Positions 1 to 5,743 are shown, counted from the first letter of the stretch. The stretch: 6,243 nt of DNA from an uncultured Planctomycetota bacterium (GCA_903925435.1 CAIYFF010000144.1:1-6243), one strand, 5' to 3'. The notes: a model not told the origin generated them from the sequence alone. Made by a program: numbers and translations.

Positions 1-52
1 CGAGCACGCGGTCGCCCAGGGGGGTGACGGTGGCAGACTTGGTCTTGGCCAT
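1..52 (-). CDS. groES: GroES co-chaperonin, N-terminal fragment (runs off left edge)
   Basis: The reverse strand from 52 reads MAKTKSATVTPLGDRVL before the window ends. PLGDRVL is the near-invariant start of the GroES (Hsp10/Cpn10) fold, the heptameric lid that closes the GroEL folding chamber in the cytoplasm. The family usually begins MxIRPLGDRVLV, so this protein has a slightly longer N-terminus (about ten residues before PLGD). Only 17 of about 95-100 expected codons are present. The ATG at 52-50 is preceded by AGAGGA at 8-nt spacing, which supports the start. groEL commonly lies directly downstream, which here would be left of the window. I see no CIRCE inverted repeat (TTAGCACTC-N9-GAGTGCTAA) or obvious sigma-32 promoter in the 93 nt up to the response regulator, so heat-shock control is not evident. 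Confidence 0.88.
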   Translation of the reverse strand, partial: MAKTKSATVTPLGDRVL

Positions 53-60
53 CTCAGGAG

Positions 61-66
61 TCCTCT
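61..66 (-). promoter_or_regulatory. Shine-Dalgarno site of groES
   Basis: Read on the minus strand this is AGAGGA, 8 nt before the groES ATG (52-50). It is one of the few well-placed ribosome binding sites in the window and confirms that start. Confidence 0.7.
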
Positions 67-145
67 TTCGTTTCGGGTTTGGGAGTGTTGGGTGGGAATC
101 GCAGGACCGATGACGCGCGCTTTGCGGCCGCCGGTCGGGTGTCGT

Positions 146-592
146 TCAGCGGCAGGGGCCCTGCGGTGGACGCGGGCGCGGCTGCGGCGCGGGGTTGGGC
201 CAGCCGACCGGACCGCCGAAGTGGTGCTGGATCAGCAGGTGCATCGACTGGCGCAGACGTTCGAGGTCGAGCGGCTTGCGCAGGAAGGTGAAGATGCCCG
301 CCTGCATCGCCATCGCCGTTTCGTCGCGGTTGGCGGCGCCCGACATCAGGATCGCGGGCAACGGGCGCACGGCGCAGATGCGGCGGAACACTTCGATGCC
401 GGTCGTGCCGTTGGGCAGGTGGAAGTCGAGGATCGAGAAGTCGAACCGCTGCCGCATCGCGAGCTCGATGGCCTCAGCCGCGTTGGCGGCGAGCCCCACG
501 TTCCAGCCGTGGTCGGACAGGAACTCGCCCAGGCAAACCCTGAGCGAGTCATCGTCCTCCACGAGGAGCACTCGGAAACTCTGCTGCTGCAT
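146..592 (-). CDS. Single-domain (CheY-like) response regulator receiver protein
   Basis: A 148-residue protein made of one receiver domain plus a short tail. The first strand VLLVEDDD (residues 8-15) carries the acidic pocket D13/D14. The phospho-acceptor is D56 in ILDFHLP, the switch Ser is S84 in LMSGAA, an aromatic sits at F103, and the conserved Lys-Pro pair is K106-P107. All catalytic positions are intact, so it should accept phosphate from a histidine kinase. The tail after about residue 128 is Pro/Arg-rich (PAPQPRPRP) and holds no DNA-binding or enzymatic output domain, so it probably works by protein contact. The ATG at 592 lies just before the first strand. A TTG at 637 would add 15 Arg/Ser-rich residues and is less likely. 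Neither has a clear Shine-Dalgarno. No kinase is adjacent; groES downstream is probably unrelated in function. Confidence 0.9.
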   Translation of the reverse strand: MQQQSFRVLLVEDDDSLRVCLGEFLSDHGWNVGLAANAAEAIELAMRQRFDFSILDFHLPNGTTGIEVFRRICAVRPLPAILMSGAANRDETAMAMQAGIFTFLRKPLDLERLRQSMHLLIQHHFGGPVGWPNPAPQPRPRPPQGPCR

Positions 593-670
593 ACGACGGA
601 ATGAAGCCCTCGACGCGAGGGGCGGGCGCGAAAGCAATGGTCATGCCGCCGCAGGTCGTCGCCGTAAGTG

Positions 671-682
671 CTTGCCGGCAAG
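671..682. repeat. 12-nt perfect palindrome upstream of the response regulator
   Basis: CTTGCCGGCAAG is a perfect palindrome about 80 nt before the response-regulator ATG. A second shorter palindrome (AGGGCCCT, 681-688) overlaps its end. The position and symmetry would suit an operator for a dimeric repressor, but no consensus is recognised and chance in GC-rich DNA is possible. Confidence 0.3.
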
Positions 683-708
683 GGCCCTGAGTGGATCGGG
701 CGCCGGTG

Positions 709-745
709 GCAACCCCGCGATGAATGCCATCGTGGCAGGGGTTGC
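709..745. repeat. Inverted repeat, 8-bp perfect stem
   Basis: GCAACCCC (709-716) pairs perfectly with GGGGTTGC (738-745). Inside the 21-nt loop two alternative hairpins are possible: CGATG/CATCG (718-722 with 728-732), or TGCCA/TGGCA (725-729 with 733-737), which would stack directly on the outer stem. Mutually exclusive inner stems can occur in regulatory leaders, but no known riboswitch is recognised. Confidence 0.4.
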
Positions 746-754
746 GGCGAGCGG

Positions 755-776
755 GCTGCCAACTTGGCGCGGCAGC
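755..776. repeat. Inverted repeat, 6-bp stem
   Basis: GCTGCC (755-760) pairs with GGCAGC (771-776) across a 10-nt loop. It is one of a run of inverted repeats filling 671-840. On its own it is weak evidence. Confidence 0.3.
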
Positions 777-784
777 GGCCAGCC

Positions 785-810
785 CTGGGACCCCGACGGG
801 GAGGTCCCGG
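785..810 (-). terminator. Second hairpin downstream of the acidic zinc-ribbon gene
   Basis: GGGACC (787-792) pairs with GGTCCC (803-808). One wobble and one further pair extend it to 785-810. It lies about 40 nt past the stop of the zinc-ribbon gene and just beyond the stronger 819-840 hairpin, so it may be a back-up terminator. There is no T-tract on the minus strand. Confidence 0.3.
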
Positions 811-818
811 GCGGCGAG

Positions 819-840
819 GCGCGCGGCTCAGGCCGCGCGC
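819..840 (-). terminator. Perfect 9-bp GC hairpin after the acidic zinc-ribbon gene
   Basis: GCGCGCGGC (819-827) pairs without mismatch with GCCGCGCGC (832-840) around a 4-nt loop. It begins nine bases past the stop codon of the leftward gene at 850-1215, the usual place for a transcription terminator. The following minus-strand DNA has no T-run, so it is either a U-less GC-rich terminator or a 3'-end stabilising hairpin. Confidence 0.5.
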
Positions 841-849
841 AGAGGACGG

Positions 850-1215
850 TCACTCGTCGTCTTCTTCTTCCTCGTCTTCGTCCTCGTCGTCGTCGTCGTC
901 ATCCTCGTCGTCGTCCTCTTCTTCTTCTTCTTCCTCGTCATCGTCGTCTTCCTCGATGTCGAGGTCCTCGTCGTCTTCGAGGTCTTCGTCTTCCTCTTCG
1001 TCGTCATCCTCTTCGTCGTCGTCATCCCAGTCCTCGTCTTCCTCGTCGCCCTCGCCGTCCTCGTCTTCGAAGGAGGCCAAGATGCGATCCCAGTCGGCAA
1101 CCTCGATCGTGTTGTTGCAGACGAGGCAAACGCTGTCGTTGTTTTGCAGGTCTTCGAGCTCTTCGAGCTCGCGGTAGACCTTGCCGCATTCCTTGCAGTG
1201 GACGGACTTACCCAT
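850..1215 (-). CDS. Zinc-ribbon-like protein with a very long Asp/Glu tail, unknown function
   Basis: A 121-residue protein in two parts. Residues 1-49 hold two CxxC knuckles, C7-x2-C10 (HCKEC) and C30-x2-C33 (VCLVCN), separated by a charged helix-like stretch, so one zinc ion is probably bound by four cysteines. Residues 50-121 are a tail in which about 66 of 72 positions are Asp or Glu, broken by W63, L79, L85 and I87. The architecture resembles TIGR02300, a bacterial family of unknown function with a CxxC pair and an acidic tail, but its FYDLN motif is not present here. Such tails often mimic nucleic acid or bind basic proteins; that role is inference. The reading frame stays open upstream to 1434, but the ATG at 1215 gives the compact domain; upstream residues are Pro/Arg-rich and unlikely to be translated. 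No clear Shine-Dalgarno precedes it. Confidence 0.82.
   Translation of the reverse strand: MGKSVHCKECGKVYRELEELEDLQNNDSVCLVCNNTIEVADWDRILASFEDEDGEGDEEDEDWDDDDEEDDDEEEDEDLEDDEDLDIEEDDDDEEEEEEEDDDEDDDDDDEDEDEEEEDDE
853..1068 (-). repeat. Asp/Glu codon-repeat tract (low-complexity triplet DNA)
   Basis: On the plus strand this is a tract of TCN-phased triplets (GTC, CTC, TTC, ATC), the complement of GAC, GAG, GAA and GAT codons. It includes a run of six GAC codons and a 23-nt pure pyrimidine stretch (914-936). All four acidic codons are mixed, so it is not a fresh single-unit expansion, but local slippage and length variation between strains are likely. Confidence 0.75.
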
Positions 1216-1344
1216 GATGGACTGGCGGGGAGTAGAGGGGGGCTCGCCGAAAGGCGGAGGCGGGGTGGCATACCATGACCAAGGCCCAAGGCAATGCCCG
1301 GTCGCTAGAAAAAGCGGCGTAGTTCGAGGCCACCGCAGTGCTTG

Positions 1345-1371
1345 GTGCCGTACGCCCCGCCGCGTCGGCAC
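1345..1371 (+). other. Strong hairpin in the leader of the 1427 gene
   Basis: GTGCCG (1345-1350) pairs with CGGCAC (1366-1371). After one bulged T, ACGC (1352-1355) pairs with GCGT (1362-1365), closing a 6-nt loop. The 10-bp helix ends 55 nt before the GTG start. It could be part of the 5' leader (attenuation or mRNA stability) or a protein-binding site. It is not followed by a T-run. Confidence 0.4.
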
Positions 1372-1418
1372 GCAGACGGGCGCGGCCAACCCAAGCTCCG
1401 GCGCGCGGAATGCCGATG

Positions 1419-1424
1419 AAGGAG
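1419..1424 (+). promoter_or_regulatory. Shine-Dalgarno-like AAGGAG close to the GTG start
   Basis: AAGGAG lies only 2 nt before the GTG at 1427, closer than the usual 5-9 nt. It still marks this as the start region, because no other in-frame ATG, GTG or TTG lies nearby upstream. Confidence 0.4.
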
Positions 1425-1426
1425 CC

Positions 1427-1867
1427 GTGTCCAAGTCGATCTACGTCGTCGGTGCCATCGGCCTTGTGGGCTGCCTCGTGCTCAGTCTGATGATGCAGCA
1501 CCTCCTCAAGGTGCAAGGCGACCGCACGCGCCCTGCAGTGGCGTTGGAGCTCGAGGAAGAACTCTCCGACCACCTGCGCGGCCAGGTCGACTTCGCGACG
1601 CTCGACGTCGACGGCGAACGAACATGGTGCATTCGGTTGCCGACCAAGAAGGGCGTGCCGAGTGACTCGCTCGCTCGCGCTGCCTCAGACTTGCTGTGGC
1701 GTCGCGCGCCGTCGTGGCCCGAGGCACCCGAGCGGTTGCGGCTCGAAGTGACTGCCGAAGGCGATGCAGCGCCCTACCGCCTCGACTCGCACCCGCCAGG
1801 CGTCCGCACGCGTCGCGCAACGAAGCACGCCGCGCCGCCAGCTGCGCCGCCGTCCGCGCCGAAGTAG
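1427..1867 (+). CDS. Small membrane-anchored protein of unknown function
   Basis: A 146-residue protein, no family recognised. Residues 5-23 (IYVVGAIGLVGCLVLSLMM) form one hydrophobic segment right after a short N-terminus with a Lys, typical of a signal anchor with the rest outside the cytoplasm. Residues 40-115 look like a small folded domain (acidic LELEEEL, then VDFATLDVDGERTWCIRLP with beta-strand character, then an Ala/Leu helix). The last 30 residues are low-complexity Ala/Pro/Lys/Arg. The GTG start places the anchor at the very N-terminus; the frame remains open upstream to 1181, but that part is compositionally non-coding. It is followed after 95 nt by a secreted protein in the same direction, so the two could share an envelope role (inference). 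Confidence 0.7.
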   Translation: MSKSIYVVGAIGLVGCLVLSLMMQHLLKVQGDRTRPAVALELEEELSDHLRGQVDFATLDVDGERTWCIRLPTKKGVPSDSLARAASDLLWRRAPSWPEAPERLRLEVTAEGDAAPYRLDSHPPGVRTRRATKHAAPPAAPPSAPK

Positions 1868-1889
1868 ATCGCTGCGATCGCTGCGATCG
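1867..1889. repeat. Tandem GATCGCTGC repeat containing GCGATCGC
   Basis: GATCGCTGC occurs twice in tandem (1867-1875, 1876-1884), followed by a partial third copy (GATCG). It starts on the last base of the upstream stop codon. The centre is the octamer GCGATCGC (1874-1881), a palindrome known as HIP1 in cyanobacteria; its presence here need not imply relatedness. Confidence 0.5.
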
Positions 1890-1890
1890 T

Positions 1891-1913
1891 GTCGCGCGCG
1901 ATGTCGCCGCGAC
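1891..1913 (+). other. Intercistronic hairpin
   Basis: GTCGCG (1891-1896) pairs with CGCGAC (1908-1913). After one bulged C, GCG (1898-1900) pairs with CGC (1905-1907), leaving a 4-nt loop. The 9-bp hairpin lies between the small membrane protein and the secreted protein. It ends 4 nt before a possible ATG at 1918, which would hinder initiation there and favours the ATG at 1963. No T-run follows; it could be a processing or attenuation point. Confidence 0.4.
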
Positions 1914-1962
1914 TTCGATGCGCAGGCTTGCGTTCTGTCGCAAGCGGCGCGCCAATGCAGCG

Positions 1963-4029
1963 ATGCCGCGCCTTCTCGCCGCCGCGCTTGCGATCACGCT
2001 CCATGCGCACCTCGTTGCGCAAGCCGGGCCGCCTGCGAGCGCCGTCCTCCGCGTCGCCAATGCCGCCTCGGTCGAGCAAGACCGCGTCGTGATCGCGTCG
2101 GCGCCGTTCGCTCGCGGGCAACTGCGCATGGCCGAAGGCGCGACTGCGTGCGCCATCGTCGCGGATGAAGTGGACCCGCTCGACTTCCAACAGCGGCGCG
2201 ACGTGCGCATCGACGGCGCTGGCTTGCCGATGATGTTCTGGCCGGATGGTTCGGTGGCGCTGTTGTCCGTGCATTGGCGAGCTCGCATCGCCGCAAGCAG
2301 CGCGCGTGCGTTTGTGGTCCAACCCAAGGTCGGCGCCGATCGCGTTGCGATGCCGCTGGCTCCCTCTGCGCATCGGAGCGCGCTGCCGGATGCGCTCCCG
2401 ATCTGGACCGAGTTGGTGGATCCCTTCGGTCGCGTGCTGCGCGCCGACCTCGTGCCGGATCCGGCGGCGGGCAAGGATGGCATCGTCTCGGACACGGGCC
2501 TCGTGCGCGTGCGCAAGTTCCGCTCGACGCACCGCATCCAGGATGGCGCCGCAAAGGGCAGCCCGCTGCTCGACCTCACTGCGTTCCTCGTCACGTTCGA
2601 CGGCGATCGCCGCGCCGAGTTGACGCTCGTCCTCGACAACCGTGAACCTGCGCACGGCCCGCTCGGCCCTGTTCGCTTCTCCGCGTTTCGCGTCTGCTTT
2701 GCAGAGCCCTCGCTGCGATTCGTGCCCGCGTTCGCGCGCGAGAACGTGCTGCCGCCGCCGTATGCGCGCGACAGTTCCACTGCAGTGCAGGACCTGCTGC
2801 AGAAGGCGGAGCACTTCCTCGGCGACGGCACGGCGAAGGCGTTTCGGCTGCATCTGTTCCTCGATGACGCGTCGTTGACCGATGCCGATCGCCAGTCTGC
2901 GGCTTTTGGACCGGTGCGGTTTGAGGCGTTCGCGGCCGTCGATGGCGTGCGATCCACGAAGGCGTGGGGATCATTCGGCGGTCCAGCTCCGGTGCTCGGC
3001 AGCGATCGAGGCGACGATCGCAGGCAACTCGGCATCTGGCGCGACAACGCGCGCATCGGGCCATACGGCGGCTTTGGCGATCCAGAGGACGCTCGCCTTG
3101 GCGGCGCGCCGCGCCATGGCGATTCGCTGCTGCACAATGTGCTGCGTTGGCGCAGTGGCGCACTGCTTGCCGTCGCGGAGGGCATGGTTCTGCAACATGC
3201 GATGCGACCCACTGGCGGTCGCGCGACACGGTTGCCGAAGGACATGGCCGCGTATCGCGCAGGATTGCAGCTGCACACGATCGATGCTCCGCACGGCCAT
3301 CCGCGCATCGACTACGAGCACGTGTCGGCGCAGCTGCTGTTCGACTACTGGTGGATCACCGGTGACGAGTTCGCTCGCGACGAACTGCGGCGCATCGGCG
3401 CATCGGCGCTCGCGATGCTGCGATCGCCCGCGTTCCGCACGGGCCGTGGCGAAGGGCGCTGTCTCGAAGCCGGCGCGCTTGCAGCGATGGCGACATGCGA
3501 CGCCTCGCTGCTCGCGAGTCTCCTTGCGCATGCGGTGCAAACGCTCGGTCCGCAGATCCAACGCGGCAAGCCCGCGGCGCTGCCGCAGCCGCCGCATCCG
3601 TTGGTGCTCGACGGTGGCGGTGCGTTCGACTCGACCTCGCAGATGGCGGCGCTCCTGCGCGGACTTGCCGCGTTGCACCGCGCTTCTGGCGAGTCTGCGT
3701 TGCTCCCGCTGATCGGCGCAATCGCCGATGCCATGGCCGGTCCCGCGTGGCTCGAAGGCGAAGGCCCGAAAACGTTCGTCAACGCGGACGATGCCAGCCG
3801 ATACAGCATGGCGCCGTCGCCGGAGGATCGCTCCGGCAACGACCGCACGCTGATCGGCGCATTCGTCATTGCGGCCGATCTCGTCGACGACGCAGGAAGA
3901 ACCGACCTTTGGCGCCGCCGCGCCGCGTTCCTGCTCGAACGCGAGATCCCCGTGACGGCGACTTTCTCCGATCGGCTCATGGCTTCAGCCAATCCGTGGC
4001 TGCAGGCCGCGCTCGATCGGAGGAACTAG
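1963..4029 (+). CDS. Secreted PcRGLX/YetA-like (exo-rhamnogalacturonan lyase-like) protein
   Basis: About 688 residues. Residues 1-21 form a Sec signal peptide (MPRLLAAALAITLHAHLVAQA, AxA-type cleavage). Residues about 28-110 fit the N-terminal RIFT-barrel of the PcRGLX/YetA family: a 'SAPFARGQL' strand (46-54) followed by FWPDGSVALLSVHW (92-105), close to the family's WPDGSxxWL signature. A beta-rich middle (about 150-380) includes HLFLDD. The C-terminal part has the look of an alpha/alpha toroid: DAPHGHPRIDYEHV (441-454), YWWITGDEFARDEL (462 onward) and GRGEGR (494-499). PL26 members of this group cleave pectic rhamnogalacturonan backbones, but substrate and activity here are unproven and catalytic residues cannot be assigned. 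An ATG at 1918 would add 15 basic residues; 1963 gives the better signal peptide and avoids the hairpin at 1891-1913. Its last codons carry the ribosome site of the next gene. Confidence 0.75.
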   Translation: MPRLLAAALAITLHAHLVAQAGPPASAVLRVANAASVEQDRVVIASAPFARGQLRMAEGATACAIVADEVDPLDFQQRRDVRIDGAGLPMMFWPDGSVALLSVHWRARIAASSARAFVVQPKVGADRVAMPLAPSAHRSALPDALPIWTELVDPFGRVLRADLVPDPAAGKDGIVSDTGLVRVRKFRSTHRIQDGAAKGSPLLDLTAFLVTFDGDRRAELTLVLDNREPAHGPLGPVRFSAFRVCFAEPSLRFVPAFARENVLPPPYARDSSTAVQDLLQKAEHFLGDGTAKAFRLHLFLDDASLTDADRQSAAFGPVRFEAFAAVDGVRSTKAWGSFGGPAPVLGSDRGDDRRQLGIWRDNARIGPYGGFGDPEDARLGGAPRHGDSLLHNVLRWRSGALLAVAEGMVLQHAMRPTGGRATRLPKDMAAYRAGLQLHTIDAPHGHPRIDYEHVSAQLLFDYWWITGDEFARDELRRIGASALAMLRSPAFRTGRGEGRCLEAGALAAMATCDASLLASLLAHAVQTLGPQIQRGKPAALPQPPHPLVLDGGGAFDSTSQMAALLRGLAALHRASGESALLPLIGAIADAMAGPAWLEGEGPKTFVNADDASRYSMAPSPEDRSGNDRTLIGAFVIAADLVDDAGRTDLWRRRAAFLLEREIPVTATFSDRLMASANPWLQAALDRRN
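4019..4023 (+). promoter_or_regulatory. GGAGG Shine-Dalgarno inside the end of the upstream gene
   Basis: GGAGG lies in the last codons of the secreted-protein gene, before its TAG (4027-4029) and exactly 8 nt before a CTG at 4032. This is ideal spacing, and no ATG, GTG or TTG in the third gene's frame lies at a suitable distance. It points to translational coupling and a CTG start. Confidence 0.5.
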
Positions 4030-4031
4030 CG

Positions 4032-5726
4032 CTGACAGCGGAAGTCGTCGTCATCTTCGGGTTTGCCGTGGCGGACGGGCTCTTGCCCGTCGTCGGCGCG
4101 GCGCCGTACGAAGTGCTCGGTCGGCAGTTGCCGCGGCAACTGGTGCAGATGCTCAACGGCGGTGCGGATCGCGGCGTGCGGTTCTTGCCGTATCTGACGA
4201 GCACCAACGGCCAGCGCATGTTCTTGCGCGTTCGCGAACTGCTGCCGGTGTCGACGCTCGCGTCGTTGCACCAACGCGGCGAAGTGCAGCTGCTCGTCGA
4301 TGGGCTCGTGACTGCGGACACGCTCAAGCTGCGTGCGCACAACGGCACGACGCAGCAACTGTTGCTCGACATCGACATCCCATTCCGCGCGGACAAGCCT
4401 GCGGAGGCGTTGTCGCGGATGTGGTTCGAGCTCACTGGCGTGCTTGGCTGGAGCGAGAAGATGGCGCCGTTGCCCGTGACCGGGCCTGCGCTGTCGTGGT
4501 GGCTCGTCGCAAAGGACGAACTGCTCACGCTCGAAGCGGGCATGCAACCGCAAGCCGACGCGGATGTCTTGCGCCCCGCGCGCGAGGCCATCGCGCTCGC
4601 CGATGTTGCGGTGGTGCACGACGTCGCGTTCGAGACCTCGATCGTGCTGCTGCGCGCAGGCAAGCGCCGCGAGCAAGTGGCCGACATGCTCGCTCTGCTC
4701 GGCCGCAGCACGCAGCGATTGCTGTCGATGCGCCGCGCTGCCGCGTTGTTGCAAGCGGCGGGCAACGAGCGCGCCGCGGCGGAGTTGTTGATGCTCGTGC
4801 TGCAGCGAGAGCGCTTGCCCGCAGACGTGGAGTCCTGCGCTGCGATGTGGTTTCGACTCGGCGAGCTGCAGTTGGCGCATGAAGCGCTGCAATCCGCGCA
4901 CGAAGCGGGCGAACTCGCCCCGGCTGGGCTTGCGCAACTCGCAGCGGTCGCGGATCGGCTTGGCGATGCGGCGCTGCGCGATCGCATCACGGACCAATTG
5001 ACGAAGGTTGCCGACTTGCCGGCGCCGGTGGCGCGGCTCGTGGGCTCGTACTTGGTCGAGGGCGATCGCGTCGCCGAGGCGCACGCATTGCTGAAGCGCG
5101 CTGCACACGCATACCCTGGCGACTCCGGCCTGTGGCTCGATCTCGGCCGCGCATGCTTGATGCTCGATCGCCCCGAGGAAGCGCGCGACGCGTTGCAATC
5201 GGCGGCGACCAACGCCGGCGCTGGCGAGAGCCGCCGCGACATCGAACGGTTGCTGCGCTTGTCGAAGGTGCCCGGCTTGTTCGCGGGCATGCGCAACGTC
5301 GACACGTTGCTCGCCAAGGGCGACGCGCGTTGGGCATTGCGGCAAGCGCGCGAAGTCGTGCGTCGCAGCGAGCACGCAGCCGAGGCTTGGCTCTTCCTCG
5401 GCGTCGTGCGGCAGAAGTTGCGTCAGGAGCGCCGTGCGGAGTCTGCGCTGCGACGCGCGCTCGCGCTCGATCAGGATCTCGCAGAAGCGCACAACCGCCT
5501 CGGCATCCTGCTCGTCGGTCGCGGCGATATCGAGAAGGGGCACGAGCACCTCGTTCGCGCCGTGCAACTCGCGCCGACGGACCCATCGGCGCAACTGCAT
5601 CTCGCGCAGGCGTGCGTGCTGCTCGGCAGGCGCGCGGATGCGGAGGAGCACTTGCGCACTGCGCAGGATCTCGGTGCGCGACCTGAGATGCTCGACGCAG
5701 TGCGTCGTGCGTTCTTCGCGGCCTGA
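4032..5726 (+). CDS. TolB-like N-terminal region plus TPR-repeat protein
   Basis: About 564 residues if started at CTG 4032. Residues 4-140 resemble the TolB-like domain found ahead of TPRs in many bacterial proteins: a first strand EVVVIFGF, a helix LGRQLPRQLVQML (29-41), GVRFLP (48-53), then EVQLLVDGLV and KLRAH strands (84-103) and DKPAEALSRMWFEL (121-134). Residues 150-365 are mostly helical, with degenerate repeats. Three clear consecutive TPRs follow: 450-483 (AEAWLFLGVV...), 484-517 (AEAHNRLGIL...) and 518-549 (PSAQLHLAQACVLLG...), with another near 366-400 (WLDLGRACLMLDRPEEA). No kinase, DNA-binding domain, signal peptide or membrane segment is seen, so it is probably a cytoplasmic scaffold. 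Other in-frame starts are GTG 3996 (34-nt overlap with the upstream gene) and GTG 4068, which would remove the first strand; neither has a Shine-Dalgarno. Confidence 0.78.
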   Translation: MTAEVVVIFGFAVADGLLPVVGAAPYEVLGRQLPRQLVQMLNGGADRGVRFLPYLTSTNGQRMFLRVRELLPVSTLASLHQRGEVQLLVDGLVTADTLKLRAHNGTTQQLLLDIDIPFRADKPAEALSRMWFELTGVLGWSEKMAPLPVTGPALSWWLVAKDELLTLEAGMQPQADADVLRPAREAIALADVAVVHDVAFETSIVLLRAGKRREQVADMLALLGRSTQRLLSMRRAAALLQAAGNERAAAELLMLVLQRERLPADVESCAAMWFRLGELQLAHEALQSAHEAGELAPAGLAQLAAVADRLGDAALRDRITDQLTKVADLPAPVARLVGSYLVEGDRVAEAHALLKRAAHAYPGDSGLWLDLGRACLMLDRPEEARDALQSAATNAGAGESRRDIERLLRLSKVPGLFAGMRNVDTLLAKGDARWALRQAREVVRRSEHAAEAWLFLGVVRQKLRQERRAESALRRALALDQDLAEAHNRLGILLVGRGDIEKGHEHLVRAVQLAPTDPSAQLHLAQACVLLGRRADAEEHLRTAQDLGARPEMLDAVRRAFFAA

Positions 5727-5743
5727 AGGCCTGTCGCGGAACG

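Larger units (their letters stand above)
1216..1426. promoter_or_regulatory. Divergent intergenic region with promoters for both flanking genes
   Basis: These 211 nt separate the leftward zinc-ribbon gene from the rightward gene at 1427, so both promoters should lie here. On the minus strand TTGCCT (1289-1294) and TATGCC (1267-1272) sit 16 nt apart, a poor but possible -35/-10 pair with a leader of about 45 nt. No convincing rightward promoter is visible. Two hairpins occur: CGCC-GAAA-GGCG at 1245-1256 (a GNRA loop if transcribed rightward) and the stronger one at 1345-1371. Confidence 0.4.

Noticed and set aside
53..145. Possible CIRCE or heat-shock promoter before groES
   Set aside because: No match to the CIRCE inverted repeat or to sigma-32 elements was found on the minus strand.
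92..604. Rightward frame opposite the response regulator
   Set aside because: It is antisense to an intact receiver domain with all catalytic residues.
641..853. Short leftward frame filling the hairpin-rich gap
   Set aside because: It is Ala/Pro/Arg composition only, with no ribosome site or recognisable motif, and spans the inverted repeats. The gap is better read as non-coding.
853..1068. Triplet tract as a possible CRISPR, minisatellite or repeat array
   Set aside because: There are no spacers and no fixed unit; it is codon-phased and encodes the acidic tail.
668..1177. Rightward frame rich in poly-serine across the TCN tract
   Set aside because: It is the antisense shadow of the acidic tail (shifted frame of complementary GAN codons). 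The opposite strand has a proper start, CxxC motifs and a stop.
724..1278. Rightward frame with long Val/Leu/Phe stretches resembling membrane segments
   Set aside because: It is the in-register complement of Asp/Glu codons (GAC to GTC, GAG to CTC, GAA to TTC), so the hydrophobicity is automatic. No signal or start supports it.
1506..3308. 600-codon leftward open frame
   Set aside because: It is antisense to two better-supported genes and Arg/Ser-rich with no recognisable domain. Long antisense frames are expected in GC-rich coding DNA.
4026..5651. 541-codon leftward open frame (and a second at 3977-5317)
   Set aside because: Both are shadows of the TPR gene; the forward strand shows clear TPR periodicity.
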